Part shown: positions 55,111 to 64,000 of the stretch, piece after piece
How positions within the stretch are numbered: the stretch's first letter is position 1
How the letters are laid out: each line of letters begins with the position of its first letter
Source: Alviniconcha marisindica
Lineage: Eukaryota > Mollusca > Gastropoda > Provannidae
Assembly (NCBI GenBank): GCA_018857735.1
Contig: JABMCL010002216.1
Span: 449,501-513,500 of the forward strand
Length of the DNA: 64,000 nt
Direction: 5' to 3'
Notes under the pieces: generated by a model
Databases searched by the model: none
Told to the model about the DNA's origin: nothing
What the model saw: only the letters and a program-made list of their open reading frames with translations
Translations under genes and position numbers: made by a program

Positions 55111-58100
55111 CTAATACAGAAAAATTTAACCTTGTTTCAGTGCTTATGGCATATATATTCATGGGAAATCATTCATGCATTTTAGGAGGGGGGTGTGGGG
55201 CTTTCTTGGACGCTGTTTTCTTTTAGTAAATTTCCTCAAACTTGGCAGGAAGATAGCCTCTTTTCTGCTTTGATTGGTCATTGGAATGCTGGTGACCTTG
55301 ATGTAATTTAAAAGTCGTAGCAGTGTGGAGAAGGGTTTTTCTGATAAAATGTGCACAGACAAGATTGTAATTGTACACTTAGCACTTTGACAACACATTT
55401 TATTTATTTATTTCTACTTTCTAGTGTGTTGGACTTTCTGTACGTCTGAATTACCCCACCGTCATTTAGTTTTTCTTATTAAAACGAATCTGCATACCGA
55501 ACATTCAAGTCAGTGGAATCATGCACTCTAGAAATGGATATCATCATCGTCAGTCATCATGTCAACATGATCATGTGCTCAAGGAAGGCAAAGGGTAGTT
55601 TGCTGATAGCAAAAGACTTCATGGTGGCATCTTCTGTCACACTGTTAAACTTGAGCTGTTTCAAACTTTCCATGATGATGACCTCTGTTGGGTGTTACCT
55701 GTGTATAATACCCATGTTTATTCGTTTAATTTTATTTGTTGTTTTGATTCTGGTTTGGTCCATTTTCAAGGTCACAGGAAAATCCAAAATATACAAAGGA
55801 AAGCTGTGTTTTCCTGCTTTGAATGTGAGTTGACAGAGCATTTGCTCTTCATGTCTGAACTACTGTGTTTATTTTGTGATTGTTTATGTGTATTTTATTG
55901 TCATAACTATTGTTTCACTTGCCAGCTTTGTTTTGACTTTTGCTGTCTAAATCATGACTGTTCGTTTGAGAAAAAGAAATTCAGGATTGACTGTTCACAG
56001 TGATGGGTTTCAGTTTTTGAAGAGGTCACACCTGTTCCAAACTTTTGACATTTTTCTAACGCAGGATGTATTTTAGGTGCTACTGTGTCATTCATGATTC
56101 TGTGTAATTGTAAGATGGTCCCTCCAACACTGTTAGGTCTCTTCCTGGCTGACCATATATGTGAAATATCTTGTGGTTGATTGCAGATGTAGTTTCCTAA
56201 CCCCATTGTCACAGTGCTCAACAGATGGTGAAGACAGAAGCATTTTTGTATTCACTGGGGCAAGACAGTTCCTGATCATCATGAGTACTTTTGTCCATTT
56301 ACAGAACGATGGGATTTGACTGCGTGTAGTTTTCCGACAGTTTTTTTTGCTTGTTGTTAAATTGATTACTGCTCTGCGTAAGGTGACGCAAATCAGTCAG
56401 TCCTTGCAACCCCTGACTTATGAGAGACAAAGGTGTTTGGCGTAAATATTCGTATCATGTATGCATACTTTGTGCTAGCCTTGCTTGAATGGCATCACGC
56501 TAAGAAGGTACGTCATCAACATGTATATTTATTGTTCCGTTTGTACAGTATATGACATGGCGTCCTTTACGTCCCAGCCAGTGGAAACACATCAGGCTGC
56601 TGTTGATTTTACTCTGCCCATTTTTTTCTAGTTTGGGTGAACCAGGAAACACTGGAAACTAGCTATTGGCCTTTTGTTCATTTCAGTGATGAAGCATGCA
56701 ACAGTCCTGTCGTATATCTGACTGACTGAGTTTTTAGCCACCAGTAAACATGTACCACAGGGTGTGACAGTGTTTCAGTTGATCAATATTCCCTGTTAGA
56801 CAGACATATATTATATAATATAAAGAGGATCAATAAAATCACATACGTTCACTGGATCCAAGTACCCGTAATTACTGTTCTGGCTTATATTCCCTCGCCT
56901 GTGATGAACTACCACGTGCTTTGTGGCCATATCTTTCCATGTCTGTTTGTTAATGCATTCATTTTGGTTTCTGCTACTTGCAGAGTTGCTTCTGTGTGCA
57001 GACTGCTTTGGACAAACTCAGTTCAGCATTTTAGCAAGAAATTCATTCTTACCATGACAACATCGATTGTCATTTTTTTGTGACAGCATTTTCTTTCAGT
57101 TCTCAGTCCATAACTCCGTTTATTTAGAACCTCTTTGGTGTGCCAGCTGAGAATACTCTCCGATGCTGACAGTCTCATGACTTACCGCTGCTGGTCATTT
57201 TCACTGCAGTTTAAATGAACCTTATCCTCTCTCCCATCACTTAAGCTACACTTTTTCTTCATTAACATTGTGGATGCTTATAATCAGGTAGCGGAGCACA
57301 TTCCTGGGGTCACATTTTTGATACCCGTATGCTGTTAGACTTTATGGCCCAGAAGCCAGGGAAGGGACTCAGGCATCCACCATGAAGAAAAAAATTTCTT
57401 GTACATTTCTTTAAAAAAACAACATACATGTCTAATATTTATTTATTTTTTAACTCAAGAAAGGGAAAGAGTTGACAAAAACAAATGTTCTTGTGAAAGT
57501 GTTGGCTTCATACATGCTTTAAAAAAAATTGGAGAGAGAGAGAAAGAGTTGACAAAAACAATTGTTGTGAAATTGTTGGCCTGACATCAATCAGGAGAAA
57601 GCTTTCAGCTCATCATCCCATAACTGGTTCACATCGGCCCGGGTAACAGCTGCCGTACACAGCCCGATGAGTGTGACTGCTGGCTGGGACAAAAAGAGGT
57701 GCAGGTTGGATGACGCTTGCAGTTGATTGTATAGAACGTGTTATTCATAGTGTTAGTTGAAAATGTTAGTGGTCATTTGGGGGGATCTCTGATTTATCCC
57801 TTCTGTTTGGATAGTCTTTAGTGTGTATCATATCTATTTTTTCTTCATCTTGTAATTTTCTTATGAACCTACACACTTGTCTTTTTCATGTAACATTTAT
57901 GTTCTGTCACATACAAGTTGTAGCAATTGAATTTAAAACTCAAGTGTTTACAGTTTTTTTGTTTTTGTTTTAAATTTTGTATCCACCCTCGTGTAAATCT
58001 TACCTTTTGACAAAATTGGTTAAATCAAAATAAAACTGTTCAGTAATAAGCGCAAAGAGGCAAGAAAATATATGCTTCTTGTTCACATGGGAATGAATGT

Positions 58101-58509
58101 GCTGAAAACAAAAATGATGAGTCAATGTAACTAAAACATACAAACTACAAAGTCCTTGGTCCATACAAAACAGGACAGAAGTAGACGGTTCAGCACCAAG
58201 TTCAGCCTTGCTTAGATAATTATTATAGGTCTCACAATGCATATTTTCTGATCTTCATTGTCAGACTGATGTCAAGTTTGCTAGGAATGGAGGCAGTTCA
58301 AAGTTTACAGAAAGTTATTTCACAGTGAGGTACACTAGAGAGTGCAAACGAACATGATAAAATGTGTTACAGAGAGACAAAGTCTGTATTTTCACACACT
58401 GACTGATTGTTTTGTGTTGCGCAAGCTTGCAAGTTCAGGTTGCCATCAGATAACAGAGATGGTGTTTCTGAGAAACCGCTGAGGAGCAGGTAGATTATTA
58501 CTGAAGTGT
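55111..58509. other. Intergenic stretch between LEM and RENBP 3' ends
   Basis: The two genes converge here. A duplicated GAGTTGACAAAAACAA segment lies near 57470 and 57548. No gene was recognised with confidence. Confidence 0.5.
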
Positions 58510-58610
58510 TTATTCACTCTGGGTGGACATTCTGTTCTTCTTTCGCTCTTCTACCAGGTTCTCCAGCATTTTCTCACACATCATCTGGAAGCGTGGCACA
58601 TGAAAGCACC
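58510..58610 (-). CDS. RENBP: RENBP last exon
   Basis: Acceptor TTTCTTTCAG is followed by the completing bases of Gly and then [20 protein letters not shown], ending RMSTQSE and TAA. The C-terminal tail is shorter than in human and is not Pro-rich. No good poly(A) signal is evident in the first few hundred bases downstream. Confidence 0.9.
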
Positions 58611-60457
58611 CTGAAAGAAAGAAAAAGTAGGTTAGTGATTGTGTGACTGCACATATAAACATAACAGACTGACATTCAAACTGCATGTGCTAGATATATC
58701 GCTTAAATGCTCTTTTGTTTCTTGACCTTGTGTTTAGTAAGCGCACTCTTGAACAAGTTTTCCTCGAATCTTTTTGTTCAGTTGTAAATAATTGAAATGT
58801 GGATGTTGACCTGTATGTTTGTCATTGACTATTTTGACTTAGTTGTAGCTCAGGCTTTAGTGAACATGTAATTTGAGACATAAAAAATTGTTTTGAATCC
58901 GTATTATTCTACTATGGTGTTTGTTGTCCTGAAGTGACCCTTTGCGGTTGACTGAGTGTTAAAATCCAACTACCAATCAACCAACTCATCTGTAACAGCA
59001 CATGGTCACACTGGAAACAGTTTTTTGTGTGCAGTCATGTGAGCTCGTGAAAGTGCGGCCCATTTCAGTTTGTAGTTCTCCAAAAGAAGTTGCTTAAACT
59101 TCATTTGTTTTCAGACCTTGTAAGCTGCAATAACATTGAAGCTTGACATTTTTCATTTCTTTAACATTGATCCAGATGATCAAAAATGGATTTGTTTCAT
59201 GCATGGATTCTTTGTTCAGTAACACTGTATCAGGCAGTATTTCTCTAGCTAGTAACGATAATATATACCTTAAGTGAACCTTTCTGATGTAACTCTAGAT
59301 GCTGTTCACTGTGTGCTGCATTCCAGTGACTGTATACCCAGTATCTGAACACATAGGTCTCCCTCAAAGTAAAGCAAAATTATCCCAAAATGGTCATTAT
59401 TCTGATATTATTGTAAAATACTGAGTGTGGCATTATTGTAAAATGACAGTGAACAACATTATTGAAGAAAAAAACTTTAGACATTTTTCTTCCCATGTTA
59501 AATGTCACATGACCCATAGGCCATGTCACCTGGAGATCAGCTTATAAGACAGTGAAAAATCCATAAAGGGATACTGTGCCATAATTTGCAACCACTCTGA
59601 CTAATCTTTGCCTCCAGTTAGTTAAACTCATTAGCACCAGTTTAAAATAATTAAAGAATGCACTTAGTTCTTGGATTTTAGTATCTGTCAAAGGCACAGG
59701 GTCACAGCAGGATGAATAAAAAAATGTGAATTGTAGTAAAGATTATGTCAGAATAAAGTACACATGAGATTGTCCGATCATGAAAACGACGTTAAAGGTG
59801 AGGGGTCGGGAAAACAGTGTTAAAGGTGCTAGTCACTAGTGAGTTGAAATATGATGGCTGTATGACTACACAGTTCTATATGTATGCCTTTTTTCTGTCA
59901 GCATGTTGTCACCAATAAAGTTATCACCCATCAAAAAAAAAAAAAAAAAAAGGAATCTGATTAATTTTGTCCAGGATTTCTCTGTTGCAAAACAAATTGG
60001 ATTTGCCCAAAGAAAGTGATGCTGCTGTTGGGCTACTTTTTGATGCATTCATGAGCTGCAGATTGGAACTTGGAAGTGAGTTGGCTGGAAGATGAAAGCT
60101 CAGTGGTGTCCAGAGGTTGCTAGAGCTGAACATGAAACTGAAAGTGTCGTTACTGTAGCAATTGTTTTAGTGGTAGGCCAGTCTGTAAGTGTTATCTAGA
60201 CCTATCAACAAAATAAGTAGAGTAGGTCAAATCTTGAAGGCCTGTGTTCTACCCACGTTTAGGCGCTTATGGAGTGCAGTCTTTCAGAGTTTTTACCAAC
60301 AGGGAAAATTTGTTGAAGGAACTAGATAATACAAATGTGTACACATGATTTGGAAACAACAGTGCTAGCCTTTCCATGGGCCGCCTTTGAATCGGTGTGT
60401 TATTTCCCCGCGTCGGTTGAGGTATCCATACCACTCTCCGTGGACTGCATCCACAAA
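58510..60457 (-). CDS. RENBP: N-acylglucosamine 2-epimerase (renin-binding protein), last two coding exons, partial
   Basis: The enzyme interconverts N-acetylglucosamine and N-acetylmannosamine in cytosolic amino-sugar metabolism and has an (alpha/alpha)6-barrel fold. The penultimate exon 60457-60370 reads [20 protein letters not shown] and then HRFKGGPWK. The last exon 58610-58510 reads [20 protein letters not shown] and a basic tail. They align with the human C-terminal block GEWFGYLSREGK...KGGPFKGCFHVPR...MCEEML, including the Cys-Phe-His triplet reported as active site (human Cys380 and His382, from memory). Joining needs exon ...AAAG|GC and |GGTGC, which restores Lys-Gly-Cys but uses a GC donor. 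Upstream exons were not found in the window, so they probably lie beyond 64 kb. Confidence 0.9.
58611..60369. other. RENBP last intron (putative GC-AG), no gene seen
   Basis: The 1.76-kb intron contains AATAAA at about 59913 followed by a ~20-A run at 59935-59951 on the plus strand, resembling the 3' end of a retroposed transcript. A plus-strand frame around 60335-60535 is the shadow of the RENBP exon. Confidence 0.6.
60370..60457 (-). CDS. RENBP: RENBP penultimate exon
   Basis: Acceptor TTGTTTCAG is followed in phase 0 by [20 protein letters not shown]. The exon ends in phase 1 within KGGPWKG at a GC dinucleotide (AAAG|GCTAGC). If the intron is not removed, the frame stops at once with TAG (60367-60365). 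Confidence 0.85.
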
Positions 60458-60540
60458 CTGAAACAAGCAACACAATCTGCCAGGCATCATTTGGGATGGC
60501 AGAAGATTGGAGCAAAAGTTACTGTAAAAGTCTAATATAT

Positions 60541-60670
60541 ATATATATATATATATATAACACAAAGAAATGTGTGCAGCAGATCGTAAGTTACCTTTGA
60601 GTTATGAAGAGTGTTTACTTCCCATTCAGTATCTGCCCAAGTAGTATATGAATGTTTGACAGGCATTGGG

Positions 60671-60727
<57 letters not shown>
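60541..60727. repeat. (AT)n at 60537-60558 and (CA)n at 60672-60727
   Basis: Two perfect dinucleotide tracts just upstream (in RENBP orientation) of the penultimate exon. Confidence 0.96.
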
Positions 60728-60729
<2 letters not shown>

Positions 60730-61029
60730 TGGTACCTACAAAATCTATAATGATGTGGTATTTGTCATTTGCAAGTGTATGCAAGAAAGTATGTACACAA
60801 GAAAATAATTGGACGTGCTTCTGCGACAACAAAAATAATGGTCGACTTTTTTTCTGGACACAGTCGGGAGAGAAAAAAACTTTGAATGTATACACATGTT
60901 AAAGCAAGAGCAAAAAACAACAAAACTATTAAAGCATCAGTGGAAAATAAGAGATTAAGCGAGTCATCCGTAAATGGGCTCAAAGCGCCGTAGGGCAGGA
61001 AGATAATTGAAGCCCACTGACAATGAGCG

Positions 61030-62460
61030 CTAAAAATGAAATTACTGTCCTGCTGGTCATCGTTTCAATCACACTACAATACACCTCAGTCTATCAGCGT
61101 GGACCATGTTGGCCATGACATTTTTTCAGTTACATTATGTAATACGTCTATCACAGCATAGACAATGTTGGTCATCGTTTCAGTCACAGTCTAAACTATG
61201 CCTTAATCTATCGTCGTCGACCGTGATGGCCATGCCACATTATGTAATACGTCTCAATCTATCACAGCACACAGTGTTGGTCATCGTTTCAGTCACAGTC
61301 TAAACTATGCCTTAATCTATCGTCGTCGACCGTGTTGGCCATGCCACATTATGTAATACGTCTCAATCTATCATAGCATAGACAATGGCGGTCATCGTTT
61401 CAGTCACACTCTACAATATGCTTCAGTCTATCAGCGTGGACAGTGCTGGTCGTGACAGTGTGTCAGTCACATCCTGTAATACGACTATTAGCGTGGACAC
61501 GACGGTTTCAGTCATCCAGCATTACATCTTAGTAATCTGTTACAGCGTGGACATTACGGTTTCAGTCATCCTGCAATGCATCTTAGTAATCTATTACAGC
61601 GTGGACATTACGGTTCAGTCACATCCTGCGAAACATCTCAATAATCTATTGCAGGGTGGACATGACGGTTTTAGTCATCCTGAAATACAATAATCTATTT
61701 CAGCGTGGACAACTTTGGTTATTGTTTCACTCACACCCTACTGTACGCCTACGTGCCTCGTTTGGTCATTGTGTCAGTCATACTGTGCACTAAGCCTCAA
61801 TAATCTATCATAATGAGGACAGTGTGTCAGTCACACCCTGCACTACGCCTCAATAATATATCACGATGAGGACAATGTGTCGGCCACACCCTGCACTAAG
61901 CCTCAATAATCTATCATAATGAGGACAGCGTTAGTCATTGTGTCAATGACACCCTGCACTAAGCCTCAATAATCTATCACAATGAGGACAGTGTGTCAGT
62001 CACACCCTGCACTACGCCTCAATAATCTATCACAATAAGGACAGTCTGTCAGTCACACCCTGAACTGCGCTTCAATAATCTATCACAATGAGGACAGCGT
62101 TAGTCATTGTGTGAGTCACACCCTGCAATACCCCTCACTAATCTATCATAATGAGGACATCGTTAGTCATTGTGTCAGTCACACCCTGCAATACGCCTCA
62201 CTAATCTATCATAACGAGGACATCGTTAGTCATTGTGTGAGTCGCACCCTGCAATACGCCTCACTAATCTATCATAACGAGGACATCGTTAGTCATTGTG
62301 TGAGTCGCACCCTGCACTAATCTAACATAATGAGGAAGGACATCGTTAGTGCTTCAGTCACACCTTGCACTACGTCTACACAGCGTGGACATGGCTTCAG
62401 TCACATCCTGCCACATCCTGCAATACTCCTCAGCTGCGAGGACAATGCTTGTTGGTCATT
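61030..62460. repeat. Long compound tandem array with 50-60-bp units
   Basis: In the first half, units carry GTTGGTCATCGTTTCAGTCA and CATTATGTAATACGTCTCAA, TCTATCACAGCRTGGACA. In the second half, they carry CCTGCACTACGCCTCAATAA and TCTATCACAATGAGGACA, GTGTCAGTCACA. About 25 units in all grade from one form into the other. Open frames within it are repeat artefacts. Confidence 0.95.
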
Positions 62461-62467
62461 GTTTCAG

Positions 62468-62576
62468 TCAAACCCACGCGCCGCAGCGGCTAGGGCCGAG
62501 GTGGAGACCATTGGTCACATTCAACCTGCCCCCTTGCATGTCGGCCGGGGCGCCAGCCGCACAGTGGCCAGTCAGG
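62468..62576 (+). CDS. Candidate internal exon of an unidentified gene
   Basis: A GC-rich, repeat-free 109-bp segment is bracketed by ATTGTTTCAG and GTAAGTCC. Two frames are open: one begins SNPRAAAARAEVETIG, the other QTHAPQRLGPRW. Only the second ends in the phase needed by the 63261 exon. No family was recognised. The acceptor is itself a copy of the adjacent array unit. Confidence 0.35.
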
Positions 62577-63040
62577 GTAAGTCCGGATTGATCTGCCTCT
62601 TCTGTGGTGTTTCTGGTCACCAGATGGACGACTGAGAATGGTAAAGGTGTGTGTGTGTGTGTGCCAGATCACCTCAGCTGTCGCGGTCCGTCTGGTTCTC
62701 GTCGGTGCGAATGTAGGTGTGTTGCACGTGTGTATCGTGTCCGAGTGACGAGGGGACACTCCCGGGAGCCCACTCTCGTCCAAAGGTGACCTCCACCCCG
62801 CCATGCGGTTGACGGGAAATCAAAATGCAAGTACTAACTCCCCCTGTACCCGCACAAATCGGGCAGATTCTAGTAACCACCTTCTGCTTGTGGAGGGACG
62901 TGAGAAACCTGTGGCCTGGATCTTCTGTGATGTTTCTGGTCATCAGATGGACGACTGAAAATGGTAGAGGATTATGTGTGTGTATGTATGTGCCAGATTC
63001 AGATGGACGACTGAAAATGGTAGAGGATTATGTGTGTGTG
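62577..63040. repeat. Three copies of an AGATGGACGACTGAAAATGG segment with (GT)n
   Basis: Copies at about 62621, 62946 and 63001 are each followed by TAGAGGATTATGTGTGTGTG-type sequence. The first two are preceded by CTTCTGTGRTGTTTCTGGTCA. Confidence 0.85.
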
Positions 63041-63146
63041 TGTGTGTGTGTGTGTTTATGTGCCCGATTCAGATGACCTGTTTTGCGTGGGCCTTACATA
63101 TCCTGAAGACCCATGCCCGTTTGTTATGCTCCGGAGACGCCGTGTT

Positions 63147-63200
63147 AGAGAGAGGGAGGGAGAGAGAAAGAGAGAGAGGGAGGGAGAGAGAGAAAGAGAG
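63147..63200. repeat. (GA)n-rich tract
   Basis: AGAGAGGGAGGGAGAGAGAAAG repeats directly precede the candidate last exon. Confidence 0.9.
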
Positions 63201-63260
63201 AACTGAATGACGTACAAATATATGTAAGCTGAATGCTTTACGGTTGGGGACCTGTTTCAG

Positions 63261-63365
63261 TATGACGCCAAGCTGCAGTCTGTGCTGCAGTTGATAAAAG
63301 AATTTGACAAAGACCGTCTGGTCATCGTCCGCAACGCAGTGCAGAGGAGACTGGACAACGTGTGA
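63261..63365 (+). CDS. Probable last coding exon of an unidentified plus-strand gene
   Basis: After CCTGTTTCAG a phase-0 frame encodes YDAKLQSVLQLIKEFDKDRL, VIVRNAVQRRLDNV and TGA. It is a charged, helical 34-residue C-terminus with codon use unlike the surrounding repeats. I could not assign a family. Helical-repeat proteins often end this way, but that is a guess. Confidence 0.5.
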   Translation, partial: YDAKLQSVLQLIKEFDKDRLVIVRNAVQRRLDNV

Positions 63366-63793
63366 CCATCAAGGACATCTACCCCACTAGGCGGTGGAAT
63401 CTCTTGTGTGGGAGAGGGAGAGAGAGGGGGAACGGACATGAAGGTCATACCTCTTAAATTCTCCCTCTAGATATTACGTGTAGTTATAAATGAATCCATA
63501 GACACCCACCCCATTTTAAACTGCGTGAGATTGAGATTGTGTGCGCAAAGTGCGAGCCAAAATTCTGGAAAAAAAGCGCTTTAATTGGTGTCGCCTCAGA
63601 TCAGATCACAGATTTTGATCTGCTGAGTTAAAATTGCGTGGATTTCTAAAGTAGCTGGTCCATGTCTTTGTGTTCACTCATGGATTTGCCTTTTTGTCAG
63701 TTTTCATCTTGCTTTGGCAAATTCCCACCTCTGGTGATAGCGTTATATAATGCTGCATTTAGCATGTGTACATTACACCGGATGGAATTCTAC

Positions 63794-63855
<62 letters not shown>

Positions 63856-64000
63856 TAAAAATCCAAAGTTACTGTGACAGGGTTTAATTGTCCAAGGGAG
63901 ATAAGTCTTCAGATTATACAGTTGGCTTCTTTGGCCGTTCGTTTTCTGTCAACGTGTGTTCAAAGATTTGATTAGAGGGGTTGTCTCTGCTAAAGAGTAC
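63366..64000. other. Sequence downstream of the candidate last exon
   Basis: Apart from the (CT)n tract no feature was recognised. It may be 3' UTR and intergenic DNA. No RENBP exon was seen on the minus strand. Confidence 0.4.
63799..63851. repeat. (CT)n microsatellite
   Basis: A perfect CT run of about 53 bp. Confidence 0.97.

Noticed and set aside
57591..57725. Minus-strand frame ending VTRADVNQLWDDELKAFS and stop, resembling a C-terminal exon
   Set aside because: It has amino-acid-like content, but no convincing acceptor, no recognised family, and lies downstream of the RENBP stop. It remains possible but unsupported.
60335..60535. Plus-strand 66-codon frame
   Set aside because: It is the antisense shadow of the RENBP penultimate exon, which has clear family motifs.
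1..64000. Search for a retrovirus, endogenous virus or toxin gene
   Set aside because: Only non-LTR reverse transcriptase remnants were found; no LTR pairs, gag/env-like segments or toxin-like genes were seen.

Overview
This is animal (eukaryotic) genomic DNA. It has split genes with GT-AG introns, long introns full of minisatellites, (CA)n/(CT)n/(AT)n tracts, tRNA-derived SINEs and decayed non-LTR retrotransposons. The proteins are clearly metazoan. The repeat style suggests a lophotrochozoan, probably a mollusc, but that is an inference.

Layout. (1) About 1.46-36.6 kb, minus strand: a complete glucose-6-phosphate dehydrogenase gene (G6PD). All coding exons could be read, and every splice junction and phase is consistent. 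Exons 1-11 run from 36,598 to 15,456. They are followed by TWO different last coding exons, at 12,888-12,975 and 1,463-1,556. Each can be joined in frame to exon 11, giving proteins of 507 or 509 residues that differ only after Arg480. (2) About 36.6-47.1 kb: the G6PD promoter side, then an intergenic region with an unusual CpG-rich, CAGT/ACTG-rich composition, SINEs and LINE remnants. (3) 47,199-54,209, plus strand: a five-exon gene for a 188-residue emerin-like protein, with an N-terminal LEM domain and a C-terminal membrane anchor. (4) 58,510-60,457, minus strand: the last two coding exons of N-acylglucosamine 2-epimerase (RENBP), apparently joined through a GC-AG intron. (5) 61-64 kb: tandem arrays and one or two probable exons of an unidentified plus-strand gene ending at 63,365.

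The three identified genes do not share a pathway: G6PD makes NADPH in the pentose phosphate pathway, the LEM protein sits at the nuclear envelope, and RENBP interconverts N-acetylglucosamine and N-acetylmannosamine. Their orthologues (G6PD, EMD, RENBP) all lie in human Xq28, so the window looks like a compact piece of an ancient linkage group.

The most notable observations are the duplicated, diverged last exon of G6PD, the Xq28-like linkage, intronic tandem arrays that have copied G6PD exon ends with their 5' splice sites, a 463-bp fold-back element with a 6-bp target duplication, a ~4-kb TIR element with eight internal GACGTCCGA-type motifs, and a near-perfect 67-bp-stem hairpin in G6PD intron 1.
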